Counted from the stretch's first letter, positions 1-11,205 are shown. The stretch is DNA of 64,000 nucleotides from Arbacia lixula (GCA_963669155.1 OZ022590.1:2551899-2615898); one strand, 5' to 3'. The notes: generated by a model from the letters alone, not told the origin. A program made the numbers and translations.

Positions 1-1140
1 CAAGATAATTCTAACATGATTGCTAGACGTTAACAGATAGGTATGGCAGCTTTTTTTTTTTTTTTTATAATGAACGGTAAGAAGATCTTTTCTCGTGCCT
101 TGTGTTTAAGAACTGTCTTCTTTAAGATATGATATATTAAAGATTTAAAATATCGAATCTAATAATTTAACGAGGTTTTCAGCAAGTATTGCTATTTGAC
201 ACAATGGAAATACTCTGAAATGTTATTGTTGTAAAATTATTAATCTTTTGACAAAACTTCCACGTTAAGTTTTACTAATCCTTCGTATCAGAGTGTGGTT
301 AAAAGTGATGTGAAAACAAAAACAGTTTCTATTTGAATGGATAACTCACTCTTGTTAAAAATCAATATGGCTATGAACGCAACAGTCGGTCAGGGTATTG
401 GAGAGAAAAAATGCCGATTCAGATTCTCTGTTTGCCTGTCAAGCGAAGTTAATTTGTATTCATAGTATAACAGTGACCAACGAAACAGCGGTCTTTAAGT
501 CAAAGTTACAGAACGCACCTTTGTAACTTACCATTGCCATGGTTGGTGATGATTTTTTCTTTAGATTTTGTCGGGAAATTGCTCAGAAGATCTAAAGATC
601 GTTGCTTCTTGACGATGTTGAGATTGGAGCGATCAGTTTCTGATCCCTTTTATATAATTCTTGGAGGTTAAATGAAATAATGCATGCATGCACTGCATTC
701 AACCATTGCTTTGTTTTCAAAATGCAATTATTCATTGATTGTGCAATGTGAAGATACTGACGGGCCTATTTGCGCATTGTTCATTGTATTTTATGACGGA
801 CGGGCGGCGTGGTTTTGTGCGTGAGTGGTATCCGAACTTGGCACGTAGGGTATTCGTTACCACGCAAACAGATCGCACTTCAATTTACTCACACCCTCCC
901 CCCTTTTCCGCTCTCCCTTCTTCTTCTTCTTCTTTGACTTTTTTACACACCCCCCCCCCCCCGCACACACACACACCCACACACACATACCCTTTGTCTC
1001 TACTTATATCAGACTCGTTCTATCTTCATTTGTATACAATTAAGTATCTTTTTGTTTTAAATCTCTCTCTCTCTCTTTCGTATTCGCCCCCCCCCCCACT
1101 ATAAAAGAACAATACCCCTTATTTTTGCCCCCAACCCCAC

Positions 1141-1184
<44 letters not shown>

Positions 1185-1640
1185 ACTGATGGACATATCC
1201 CCAAACTCCACCCCACCCATAAATCAACCCCTCCCAAACCCAACCCACCCACCCCACCACACCCCACCCCACCCCCACCCCAGCCCACCCCAGCTCTCTT
1301 ATCTGGTTGAAATGCATGAACGTGATTGATCTATGTCCCATTTTCGACAATAGAGCTGCGTGGTTTCACGGGTACACGAATTCGGATTAATATTGATTTC
1401 ACCGTAATAACCTTCAGCTTGACAGATGATCACATCCAACTTTTTACTGATCCAAACTCGCTGCGACGTGCTAATGACCAATCCGGTAGATATGCCATTA
1501 AAACAAACAAACGCTTTGACAAACAATCGCATGATGAAACCATAAATGACACCTCACCTTCACGGAGTTTGACAAATCATAGGGGTAACATTAACGTACT
1601 TTGAATAGTTAATTATTTTTGTATAGTTTTAGGTCACCGA
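1..1640. other. intergenic, no gene seen
   Basis: No convincing exon on either strand. It is AT-rich to about 740, then a low-complexity patch of poly-C, CA and CT repeats and CCCACC-rich sequence runs from 940 to 1300. Open frames there follow from the simple repeats. Confidence 0.7.
940..1300. repeat. poly-C / (CA)n / (CT)n low-complexity cluster
   Basis: Successive runs of C, CA, CT and CCCCACC motifs. The CT run is about 1145-1180. No gene is supported. Confidence 0.9.
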
Positions 1641-1647
1641 TATATCC

Positions 1648-1680
1648 TATAAAAGAGCCGACTTTGTTGCGGTACTCATC
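1648..1680 (+). promoter_or_regulatory. TATA box and initiator of the small secreted protein gene
   Basis: TATAAAAG lies at 1648-1655 and a TCA-type initiator at about 1676-1678, roughly 28 bases downstream. The predicted 5' UTR would run to the ATG at 1762. The spacing fits a classical TATA promoter; the start site itself is inferred. Confidence 0.6.
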
Positions 1681-1761
1681 ACAACTTGCTCCAGAGACAG
1701 AGATAACTTGACTCATTCTTGCAACCTACCTGAGCACACGACTCTCTCTACACACATCAAC

Positions 1762-4391
1762 ATGGCAATGGTAAGTGATACAGCGCTGTTACTTAGTTTC
1801 AAAATCTTTCCAAAGTCTATGTTACAACTATTAATGTCTAACATATCCTTTCATCAGCCTATAAACTAGATTTATCATGATAAGCCACAAATTGATCCCG
1901 CTATTCACGCGTGTACACCTTTTCCACGAGAAGGAGATGATATAGCTTTATATCGAATTACAATCATTATTTTGTCTATGTAATCGCTTAAAAACTCTTT
2001 TGATATCATATATTCTTCATATTACCGTGAAATGGACGAAGTTTCACCATCAGACATGATTAACGGTGTTACAGTACGCTACACTATGCAGTAATTCTTT
2101 TAAAGGTATTGCACATTTACGTGTATTTGAATATAATATATACAATCAACACCGTTCACTTTTAATGACTTCTCGTATTCACCCGATAGTCATTTTAAAT
2201 CTTCGTATACGATCGGCTCGGGTCTTTTGGCTTCATGAGCTGTTCATTAACTCCTTCTATGCCAGACTCTATATTGACCTATGGGAATGGCGTGTGTTAC
2301 CAGTGCATAAACGCTTCAATGGGGCATGAAGAGTTAAATCCATATTCCTGTTTGTTTCTCTTCTCAGACAAAGATGTCCGTTATCCTCTGCGTCTGTCTG
2401 GCCGCATATGCCACAGTACATCAAGCTACAGGTGAGAATTGGCCGATTTTAGTTTACATCTTCTTTCCGCGGGATACTTCGATAATTCGAATTTACTTCA
2501 CAGCAATTTCGCCCAAGATACATGTATATGATTATGTATATTGTACATCACATATGTTGATTTTGTATTTATCCTTAGAGATGTATCCCATACGTACAAT
2601 AATGTTCTTGGTTACTTAATTACAAACCATTTAATATATTTGTTTTAAAAAAATACGTTCTATGACCACATGGCTTTTTGATGATAGGATGATGGTATGG
2701 CCGACTAGCTGAAACGAAATAATTTGACAGTGTCAATCTCTGTGTCACACTCAGGTTAAAGATTGAATTCTGTTTTTGTTTAACTCCTTCTCTACTAGAC
2801 TTAATACTGCCATATGGGAAAGGTGTGCATTACCAGTACAAAAAATGCCTCATTTTAAAAGATGACCCTTTCTCCTTTCGTCCATATACAGCTGTAGAAA
2901 CAGCCACCATTAGAGACGTCCTCGCCAGCCTGTGTCCGGCCTTCATGGCGGCTCCCGAGTGCAACGAGGACTTCATTGACGAGCTGCTGGACAGCACCTC
3001 CACGTCTCTGGACGCCAAGAAGTACATCAAGATGGCGGAGGAAGAGGAGCTCGGCACGGCGACCGGTGACCAGTTCGACTCTGCGTGTGACGTCCTCGAG
3101 CACGTCTGCAGCCCGATCGTTCGCGTCACTAACCTGGGTAAGATTGAAGTTGATAAAGAGGTGGTTACTAGCTGTAGACCGTAATTTAAGCCGTTCTTAT
3201 ATGCGGGCTATATGTTTTCCACTCAAAAGCTAAGCAGCCCAACTCCCGTATAACTGTACAATATGCTGTCCAGAAGCCAGACCACAGGCTGGACATAAAC
3301 ATGACTTCCGAATCGAATCTTGCTTTAAAAGTATCCATATTTTAAGTTCCCCCTTCCCTCCTGTCTCGTTGCTTGGCCATAACCCTTTGTGGTGAGCCAG
3401 AGTCATCGTATGAAAGCGAAAAGCCTCATGTAGCAGAAGTCTCCGAGGCACACCCTTTATAAAAAAATTGTTGTTGATACATGTATTCTATATATCATAT
3501 TTTAATAAACAGAAACAAGAACAACTGCCGTCTAAAACGGGGACCTTAATGAGGATTTACTTGATGTATGTTAATAATACTCAAACTGCCGATACACCGT
3601 CAATATGACGTGGGCCCATCAGTGGACCAATCAGAGAGATCCTCTGTTCACTTGGCCAATCACATGATAACGTATTCAAAATTATAGAATTCGCCTGTTA
3701 GTTCATTTTTGGGAGTGAATTTCACAAGAGGAATATATATACCCATCATTCATTGCATGATAATTATCGACTTAACTAGGACGATCTATGTATCCATTTT
3801 GTGGATGTTGTATTTTGTCTACCGGGCTCTTCTATATATTGAAACAATTGCGCTGTCTTAATTAAAACGAATTAATTGGAAAGAGAATATTGGTGGCGGT
3901 CCAACTAAAAGCGGCCTAGAGCAGCCAAATTAGAGCAGTCAATAGTGCCAATAGTAAGAGCAGCCAAGATTCTAGCCAAGGTCACCAGAGCTAGAAGCTG
4001 CCAAGAAGCAGCAGATGCCACCAGGAGACACCGAAGACATACGGTAGACCTCTAAGAGGGTCTTAATAATAATTAATAATTGATTAGTGAACTAAATCAG
4101 AATCTGAAAATCGAAAACTCTCTTGGCCACCTGTTGGCTGCCCTTGGCTGCTTGCAGCGGCATTTAGTACGACCTGCTGGTGGCCATTAAGATTTGTAAT
4201 TTCCTGATCGACTTTTTTTTAGTCGATATCCTCTCTGTATAAGTTTTATTTTGTTTGCTTGTTTTGTCTGATGTAGCTGTTAGTTGGATTACAATTGTCT
4301 TTTTATTTTCTGTAAATTTGCAGCTCGTTTTAGACGTTCTTCGTCGAACTCTACCGAGGATTCCGTGTCTGCCGAATCCAGTGAGCGATAA
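1762..4391 (+). CDS. small secreted four-cysteine protein, 128 aa, unknown family
   Basis: Coding exons are 1762-1770, 2368-2431, 2892-3137 and 4324-4391 (stop TAA 4389-4391). Every junction has GT-AG ends, phases fit (0, 1, 1) and the total is 387 nt. The first exon codes only Met-Ala-Met. The next supplies a hydrophobic signal peptide (MSVILCVCLAAYA), with cleavage likely near residues 22-26. The mature part is acidic and probably helical, with four cysteines in the contexts SLCPAF, PECNED, SACDVL and HVCSPI, suggesting two disulphides. The tail is basic then Ser/Glu-rich (ARFRRSSS..., with an NST glycosylation site), so processing at RFRR is possible. A TATA box lies upstream. The four-cysteine helical core is faintly saposin- or hormone-like, but I do not recognise the family. 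Intron 1 could instead lie in the 5' UTR if translation starts at the Met in TKMSV. Confidence 0.75.
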
Positions 4392-4603
4392 GAAGGGTCA
4401 GAGGTCAAAGGTCATCGCGGTCATCACGTGATAGAATGATCGGTGTACTTACTGTCTCATAATTATGTGGTTGTCACTGAAAAAGATGATATAATATATT
4501 CATGCCTTTAATTATTACCAATGTACTATAGATCATGGAAGATTTGATATTTAGTTAAAGTTTTCAAGTTGTTATTTGGAAAAATTGGTAATGCCGAAAA
4601 AAT

Positions 4604-4674
4604 GTCTCTGCCGGGAATCGAACCCGGGCCCCCAGCTTTGAACGCCGGTGCCTTAACCACTAGACCACAGAGAC
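4604..4674 (-). tRNA. tRNA gene, anticodon UCA (opal-decoding), inverted copy
   Basis: A 71-nt tRNA on the minus strand has a complete cloverleaf. The acceptor pairs GTCTCTG with CAGAGAC, the D stem pairs GTCT with AGGC, and the anticodon stem pairs CCGGC with GCTGG around the loop GTTCAAA. That places TCA at positions 34-36 after U33. The T arm is CCGGG-TTCGATT-CCCGG and the discriminator is A. A-box-like (TGGTCTAGTGG) and B-box (GGTTCGATTCC) sequences are present, and a T6 run follows as a Pol III terminator. Length, 7-bp acceptor and 4-nt variable loop exclude tRNA-Sec. The body resembles tRNA-Glu. This copy faces away from the three below. Confidence 0.85.
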
Positions 4675-5006
4675 GGGTTAGTGGCTAAGGCGACCCCGAT
4701 CCGAGCCTTGATGGGGAGCCTTGATTTAAGCTACGCCTACCATTGTTCTCTTCATCCATTTCTTTCACAAAATATTTAAATAAAAGAGTTGCCAAAGCTG
4801 TTGTATATGTATAATTTCTCACATTTATATACTTTCTCCCATACGTGTACTGCATCAAAGAAATAGCTTTGATCCAGCTGAGGCATGGCGGCTTGTCATT
4901 GTTCAAAACCCACCTACACCCAACAAAGGAAATTATAATTGGTATAGTGTCGAGAATTTGTCAATCTGACGGTCAATCGGATCGGGGTCGCCTTAGCCAC
5001 TAACCC

Positions 5007-5077
5007 GTCTCTGTGGTCTAGTGGTTAAGGCACCGGCGTTCAAAGCTGGGGGCCCGGGTTCGATTCCCGGCAGAGAC
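5007..5077 (+). tRNA. tRNA gene, anticodon UCA, tandem copy 1
   Basis: Identical to the inverted copy at 4604-4674, with the same stems, anticodon UCA, internal promoter boxes and T6 terminator at 5079-5084. It is the first of three head-to-tail copies spaced exactly 408 bp apart. Confidence 0.85.
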
Positions 5078-5414
5078 ATTTTTTCGGCATTACCAATTTT
5101 TCCAAAGGGTAGATAGCTCTGGGGAGCCTTGATTTAAGCTACGCCTACCATTGTTCTCTTCATCCATTTCTTTCACAAAATATTTAAATAAAAGAGTTGC
5201 CAAAGCTGTTGTATATGTATAATTTCTCACATTTATATACTTTCTCCCATACGTGTACTGCATCAAAGAAATAGCTTTGATCCAGCTGAGGCATGGCGGC
5301 TTGTCATTGTTCAAAACCCACCTACACCCAACAAAGGAAATTATAATTGGTATAGTGTCGAGAATTTGTCAATCTGACGGTCAATCGGATCGGGGTCGCC
5401 TTAGCCACTAACCC

Positions 5415-5485
5415 GTCTCTGTGGTCTAGTGGTTAAGGCACCGGCGTTCAAAGCTGGGGGCTCGGGTTCGATTCCCGGCAGAGAC
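5415..5485 (+). tRNA. tRNA gene, anticodon UCA, tandem copy 2
   Basis: As copy 1 except for one C-to-T change at tRNA position 48. This turns the first T-stem pair into a U-G wobble, so the fold is kept. The anticodon UCA and terminator are unchanged. Confidence 0.85.
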
Positions 5486-5822
5486 ATTTTTTCGGCATTA
5501 CCAATTTTTCCAAAGGGTAGATAGCTCTGGGGAGCCTTGATTTAAGCTACGCCTACCATTGTTCTCTTCATCCATTTCTTTCACAAAATATTTAAATAAA
5601 AGAGTTGCCAAAGCTGTTGTATATGTATAATTTCTCACATTTATATACTTTCTCCCATACGTGTACTGCATCAAAGAAATAGCTTTGATCCAGCTGAGGC
5701 ATGGCGGCTTGTCATTGTTCAAAACCCACCTACACCCAACAAAGGAAATTATAATTGGTATAGTGTCGAGAATTTGTCAATCTGACGGTCAATCGGATCG
5801 GGGTCGCCTTAGCCACTAACCC

Positions 5823-5893
5823 GTCTCTGTGGTCTAGTGGTTAAGGCACCGGCGTTCAAAGCTGGGGGCCCGGGTTCGATTCCCGGCAGAGAC
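5823..5893 (+). tRNA. tRNA gene, anticodon UCA, tandem copy 3
   Basis: Identical to copy 1, with a T6 terminator directly downstream. The repeat unit after it runs on to about 5996, where it breaks into a TA microsatellite. Confidence 0.85.
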
Positions 5894-5991
5894 ATTTTTT
5901 CGGCATTACCAATTTTTCCAAAGGGTAGATAGCTCTGGGGAGCCTTGATTTAAGCTACGCCTACCATTGTTCTCTTCATCCATTTCTTTCA

Positions 5992-5996
<5 letters not shown>

Positions 5997-6051
<55 letters not shown>

Positions 6052-6320
6052 AGAAAGAGGGAGAGAGAGAGAGAGAGAGGAAATGTTGTACGAGGGAGAT
6101 GCAGGCAGAAAGGGCGAGAAAAATACATGAAGAGAGAGACAGAGAGAGGGAGAAAGAAATAGAAAAATATCTAAAAGGGAGATGGGAGAGAGATATATAG
6201 TGAGCAGACAAAACGGGGAGAGAAGAGATACAGAAAAAAGCAATTTGAAAGAGCAAGAAACAAGCAGATAGAGAGAAAGAGGAGGTGTGAAAAGAAGAAG
6301 AAAAGAGAGAGAGAGGGAGA
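5997..6320. repeat. (TA)n microsatellite followed by GA-rich tract
   Basis: About 26 TA units at 5997-6048, then purine-rich GAGA sequence to about 6320. It ends the tRNA tandem array. Confidence 0.9.
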
Positions 6321-6723
6321 ACACATACAAAAGACAACAATCGTAATGTTTAATCAAAGCCTATGCAATACTTTTATTATAGTCTAAAATTTAGGATGGA
6401 AGAGTCCAAACATGCAAAAATTACATCACCACAAGTTGATTTCTCCAGCTCACCAAACAAAAAATTCACCTCTCAATCAATATCACAGTATCCAGTCAGT
6501 CAGTCAGTCTGAGCATTCATTCATTTTTTTTCATCAAACATTCATCTTATCGTTCACAAAAAAAATATATTTCATGTCCATTTAGTCGACAAAAAAATAA
6601 TGGCTGCTCTCATGTTATTCTCTTTGTAGCATTTGTTATTTTATGATGTTTTCATGAGTTTTAATCATCAGTCAGAGGAATAAATACATAATAAAATTGT
6701 GCACTAAAATAAAAGGATTAAAT

Positions 6724-6985
6724 AAGAACTTACCTGTTTGTAGTTTGATCCTTATCTTATGAGTAACGGGAGTAAAGAGACTAAATGTGGTCCCGTCCAC
6801 GCATATGCAGTCAATGTCCAAAGCCTAAATCGTGACTCCTGACGACAACCAGCGCATAAGCACAAGATGGAAGTAAATGATCACTTCTAGTTAATTTCTG
6901 ATGAGTAGGGAGGAAGTGGAGGGCGTTTAGTCTCTTTACTCCCGTTACTCATGAAAAGGATCAAACTACAAACAGGTAAGTTCTT
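6724..6985. mobile_element. inverted-repeat element (MITE or element end)
   Basis: Arms of about 60 bp at 6724-6785 and 6926-6985 are near-perfect reverse complements (GTTTGTAGTTTGATCC in the left arm) around a 140-bp spacer. The position just downstream of the tyrosine-recombinase relic's stop codon suggests they are termini of that element. No target duplication is clear. Confidence 0.6.
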
Positions 6986-7212
6986 CTTTAATCCCTTTGT
7001 TTTTGTTTTTATCTCGTAACCCCCGTTGCGAGACTAGATGAGACTTTTAAGCCATTAGTAGTCACATTTGGTGAAGAATGGTAGAAAAAACAAACAACTC
7101 CGAGTAACTAAAAACCACTAATCTTGCCATCTGAGTCAGTGTGTCTTCTCATAACGCCTTGACTGTCTAGTCCAATGTCAAGTATTATTGTCTTACAGTC
7201 AGGTAGTAAAAC

Positions 7213-7560
7213 CTAATCAGCGGTTGTCAGTGACTTACTTCCCAATACCGCTACACTAAATCTGGACTCGTCTTGGTCCACGGGTTTGTTATAGAATTTA
7301 CTGAATGTGCTTTCATTGCTCCATCCTGCTTGCGACATGATGTCCTTTATCGGAACGTCTGCCCTCTTGCATGGCTGCTGATGTCGCTGCGGCTCTGGTC
7401 GAAAGCGACTTTAAAGTATTAGTGTCAATCAATACCCGACACTTGCAAAATGTTCCCGAATTTCTTGTAACAAAAAAATAATAATAGTGGAGAGAACAGT
7501 ACATCCGACCGAACCTTTGTGTAGCCTTGGTCAACTTGATCCGTTATGTTACCAGTCCCA
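7213..7560 (-). pseudogene. tyrosine recombinase C-terminus, DIRS/Crypton-type relic
   Basis: On the minus strand the segment ending at the stop 7213-7215 reads as the C-terminal part of a transposon tyrosine recombinase. It has LSTRAAATSAA, then after a frameshift DVPIKDIMSQAGW and NESTFSKFYNKPV. Such enzymes have an HxxR box followed by a GW...F..FY(N) tail carrying the nucleophile tyrosine. Here the box histidine seems lost (LSTR) and the frame is broken near 7375, so the gene is dead. Upstream minus-strand sequence to about 8045 stays open and may be more of the same element, but I cannot assign it. DIRS versus Crypton cannot be decided without the missing part. Confidence 0.6.
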
Positions 7561-8478
7561 CGAGCATGTAATGCGCGCGAGCGATGTGTACAGGTCAACA
7601 GGACTTTCGCAAAGCCTGTACGCACCTCTTCTCCCCATCGATACTGAAGATCGTTCACTTTAATCCACACAAACCCCATGCAGCACAAAGTTACTTGGCA
7701 CACAAAGGGCTCAAGCTCACCAAACTTGTGACTGGAGTTGAGGCTGAGCTTCTTGGCATCCTTGCCACCCTGGTCGATGTGGCTGCGGAGTCCGCTCCCC
7801 TCCGAGAGGCGCGCCAGGCCATCAGCTCGCGGAAGGTGTGCTGTGATAGCTCCCTCGTGGGCATGGTGGGCGAGACTACGACAGCCCCCCGGAATCCCTT
7901 CCTCTGATGGCCCTGGGGGTTGGCGGTTGGGGGGGGGGGGGGGCAAAACAACAGGTAGATATACAAAGGGTATGATGGAGAGCCCAGGGGGGTCCAAACA
8001 AAAGAAAGATTTACAAATGGTATGATGGAGAGCCCAATTCCCCATACCGCATGCAGGGAAAAGTTATCCCATGATGCAATGTAGTCCAGATTCAGAACGT
8101 TGTTTGTGAACACACGATCGCGCGCATCATCGGTACATACCTTGATTTGCCTCAACGCTAACATGGCTAAGCTGTGCGCATCATTTTTCTACGCCTCCAA
8201 CAAAAAACTGTTTTCACCGACCTCTACGGTGGCTGTTTTGTGCTGTGTGTAGTATGAGTACCAATAGAGTATAATAGCAGGCCGTACGGTTAGCGGACTA
8301 GATGCAATAAGTTTTCTTGCTTTATGCCAAGCATGTATTTTACACTATTAACACACATACATTCCATAAAGCAGCATTTGATCTGACAAAGGGTAGAATT
8401 CAACCCGATTACACATTTTGGGCCCTGTAAATGTGTCTTGTGCCTAACAGTAAACTATGCGTTCTTGTTTTTCTCTAG

Positions 8479-8520
8479 GGTGGACTTATCTTCGTATTCT
8501 ACTGCATGTTGAATCCAGAG
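8479..8520 (+). pseudogene. isolated adhesion-GPCR-like TM7 exon (42 nt)
   Basis: A polypyrimidine tract and AG precede 8479, and GTAATA follows 8520. The 14 codons read GGLIFVFYCMLNPE. This matches the end of transmembrane helix 7 in adhesion GPCRs (pattern QG-x2-IF-x-F-x-C-x-LN-x-E/Q-V), which is often coded by a short exon. I found no partner exons nearby. It may be a stranded fragment, or an exon of a gene whose other exons I missed. Confidence 0.35.
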
Positions 8521-8554
8521 GTAATACATTCCTACCAAACTTAACACAGCAATT

Positions 8555-8797
8555 CTGTCCTACTTTGACAAAAGGAAGCAAGTAACATTTTAAATTTGTC
8601 CAATATTTGAAAACGCCTTATTACAGAACAAATTTGAATAATACAGCTATATTGAGTATTTCAATACAAACTCACATCCATTGCTCAAAGTCCTAAAGCG
8701 CCTTATTTGTGTGAAAGAGTATTTTCTGTATTTTAAATAGAAAAAAATGTGAAATGTGTGCACTTTGTCACTTGCTTCCTTTTGTCACAGAAGGGTG
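8555..8797. mobile_element. MITE family A, copy 1
   Basis: Terminal inverted repeats of about 28 bp: CTACTTTGACAAAAGGAAGC on the left and its near reverse complement (GCTTCCTTTTGTCACAG) on the right, about 243 bp apart. Further copies lie at 16902, 26069 and 26558. Internal sequence has no coding capacity. Confidence 0.75.
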
Positions 8798-8940
8798 GAA
8801 TTCGTATCGCTCTCCATGTACTCGAACAGCCCTCGTGCACATTTAATTCAAAGTCACTGGATCGAACTTTGGAACGATCTCCCAACTGAATAGACAGGTT
8901 TACTAATGTAGTCAAATTTATGGATGTTTCTTCGCTCGGG
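8790..8940 (+). pseudogene. possible LINE reverse-transcriptase C-terminal relic
   Basis: Plus-strand frames give SHWIELWNDLPTE then, after a frame change, NVVKFMD. This resembles the WN-x-LP-x(E)V...V-x-x-F-K/M end of many non-LTR ORF2 proteins. It is short, broken and low in confidence. Confidence 0.3.
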
Positions 8941-10400
8941 GCCTAGTAACGACTTTTTCACTAACCTGTACCAAACATTGGTATTTCAGTACTTGGAACC
9001 CAGTTTCCATACATTAGTTGTTGCTATGTCGGGCAAACCTCGGGAAAGCTTTCCGGTTGTCAGGGACAACCTATGTTAAAGTGGTATGCATAAAATTTCA
9101 ATATGTTAGTAAACCGGTCTATTGAACAACTACCCGTTTATGAAAACTCAAATTGTTTCTCATAAACAAGTATACAAGTTACCCCCCCCCCCCCCCAATT
9201 AATGCATTAAATGTTCTATACTCACGTCCTCTTCTTTCTTTTCTCATTATTTCTTTACATTTTTGTTTGTTTGGTTATTGTTGTTTTTAAAGATATTCCT
9301 TATCCAAATGAGATATCAATATAAGCATGACAAGGCCTGTTTCACTCAAACTACGTGAGTCTAAAAAAAATACAAGCTCAGCTTTTTAATAGGTTGCCCC
9401 ATCTTTCACTCTAAACGATTGTTTCTCTTATATTATTTTTTTTTTGTCATTCAAAGCTCACTCAAAGAATATACATAATGTATTTAATTGTATTGACTTT
9501 GTATTGAAAGTTTTTTGCACATTGCATTGTTCTGTAATATCATTATTGTATTTGATGTGTGAAATATGAAATAAACCACTCTTAAACTAAAACTGATACT
9601 GAAATACTTCACATTCAAGATAAACTTTATTTCCAATAGAAAAATTTGCAATACATTGTACACAATGGGCAAAAAAAAAGATACACATTCATTCCAAAGT
9701 TCAAGTTTACAAAGTACAATGGTCAGTAACCTCATCAGTAGTGTATGGATTGAACTGACTGGGTTGAATGGACTGAAATTAAAAGTCCCATGGCTCTACC
9801 GAAAATATTCAGCCCGATATTGTATACGTCACGAAATGGTCGATTTGTCGGCTATAACACTATGAATGCAAAAGATGAGTTACTATGGTACCGTAATCAT
9901 ATATATAAATTACAAAACATGCTCTACGTCACCACCCCCCCCCCATAGAGGTGCCCCTTTTCTAACCCCTTCCCACCCCAACCCCCCAACCCCCCCCCCC
10001 CCCCCCCAGTTTCAAAACTGTTTCTGCCTCCGCCGATCAGAGCTGAACTGACTATCTCACTGACAGCTATTTGATTTAACGGGTCACGCGAAATGAATGT
10101 TGAGTCCAAAAGTCCAGGGGTGTCTGATCTGTATACGTGAAAACTTTGTTGTAAAGATTGGTTCATATTTACTCAAGAAGTGAGATATTTACTCAAGAAG
10201 TGAGATTTTACGAGATTCCCATGGCAACCACATTTATATGATGTTTACTATGTTGAATAAATCGTTTACTCTCGTACAGTGCCAATATGTACAGTGACGC
10301 ATTGTGTGTATATATTTTAACGACGATACCATGATGTGCCATGTTATCGTGGTAGATTTTGAAGTTTGCTGACGCAAGCAATATGACATCTTGGTCAGCC
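8941..10400. other. intergenic, no gene seen
   Basis: AT-rich sequence with poly-C runs at about 9181-9196 and 9934-10008 and a short direct repeat of TTTACTCAAGAAGTGAGAT near 10169-10206. No supported exon, tRNA or transposon. Confidence 0.6.
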
Positions 10401-10559
10401 GATTATTATGTCGTTCCTTCCTGGCTGCTTCCCTCTCGCGCATTTTTTTTTTTTTTTTTGCTGTATTTGTGTAACATATATTGTTATCTATCCATGTTCA
10501 TGTTCCTTTGCATTGTTTTATTATGTATTACATAACATTCAATATATCTTCCTGGCTCT

Positions 10560-10881
10560 CTCCGACTATGTCTACCTCTCCCTCTCCTTTTTTTCCTATC
10601 TTCCTTTCTTCATCTCTTTGTATTTCTGTCTCTCTGTCTGTATGCCCTCCCCCTTTCTCTCCCCTCTTGTTTTCCTCTCTCTTCTTTCTTTCTCTCTCTC
10701 CCTCTCTGTCTTTCCTATCTGTCTTTCTTCATCTCTTTGTATTTCTGTCCCTCTTTCTGTATGCCCTCCCCCTTTCTCCCCCCTCTTGTTTTCCTCTCTC
10801 TTCTTTCTTTCTCTCTCTCCCTCTCTCTCCCCCTATCTCCCCACCCCCACTCTCTCTCTTCTTCTCTCTCTCTCTCTCTCT

Positions 10882-10918
<37 letters not shown>

Positions 10919-10975
10919 GTTCTTCTCACCCTCTCCTTTCTCTCCTTTCTCTCCTCCCCCTTCTCTCTCTCTCCC

Positions 10976-11007
<32 letters not shown>

Positions 11008-11151
11008 CCCCTTTCTCTCCCCTCCTCCCCCCCCCTCTCTCTCTCTTTCCCTAGTTCTCTCCCCTTTCTCCCCCTCTCTCTCTGCCTAAGTCTATTTCTC
11101 CCCCACCGCTCTCTCTCACTCCCTCCCTACCTCCCTCACTCTCTCTGCCTT

Positions 11152-11199
<48 letters not shown>

Positions 11200-11205
11200 C
11201 TCTAG
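10560..11205. repeat. CT-rich low-complexity block
   Basis: Hundreds of bases of CTCT/CCTT pyrimidine sequence with degenerate duplication (10600-10700 resembles 10720-10810). Long Ser/Leu/Pro frames here reflect composition. Confidence 0.95.

Larger units (their letters stand above)
4675..5996 (+). repeat. 408-bp tandem repeat units carrying the UCA tRNA
   Basis: The unit is tRNA, terminator, then about 330 bp of unique sequence, and is repeated nearly identically at 408-bp spacing. The first tRNA (4604-4674) is inverted, and its flank at 4675-4699 is the reverse complement of the sequence before the tRNA at 5007, so the array starts with an inverted junction. The last unit is truncated at a TA repeat. 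A 65-74 aa minus-strand frame recurs in each unit, but it simply follows unit identity and has no coding signs. Confidence 0.9.

Noticed and set aside
4685..5722. Repeated 73-74 aa minus-strand frame (MNNDKPPCLSW...)
   Set aside because: Identical because the 408-bp unit is duplicated; no homology, signal or codon bias, and the last copy dissolves into a TA repeat.
4604..5893. tRNA-Sec
   Set aside because: UCA anticodon fits, but length 71 nt, 7-bp acceptor and short variable loop do not.
7584..7907. 107-aa plus frame and 206-aa minus frame at 7425-8045
   Set aside because: The minus frame may be transposon-derived but I recognise no domain beyond the recombinase tail; the plus frame looks like its shadow.
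10408..11205. 265-aa Ser/Leu-rich frame
   Set aside because: Pure pyrimidine low complexity; all frames open.
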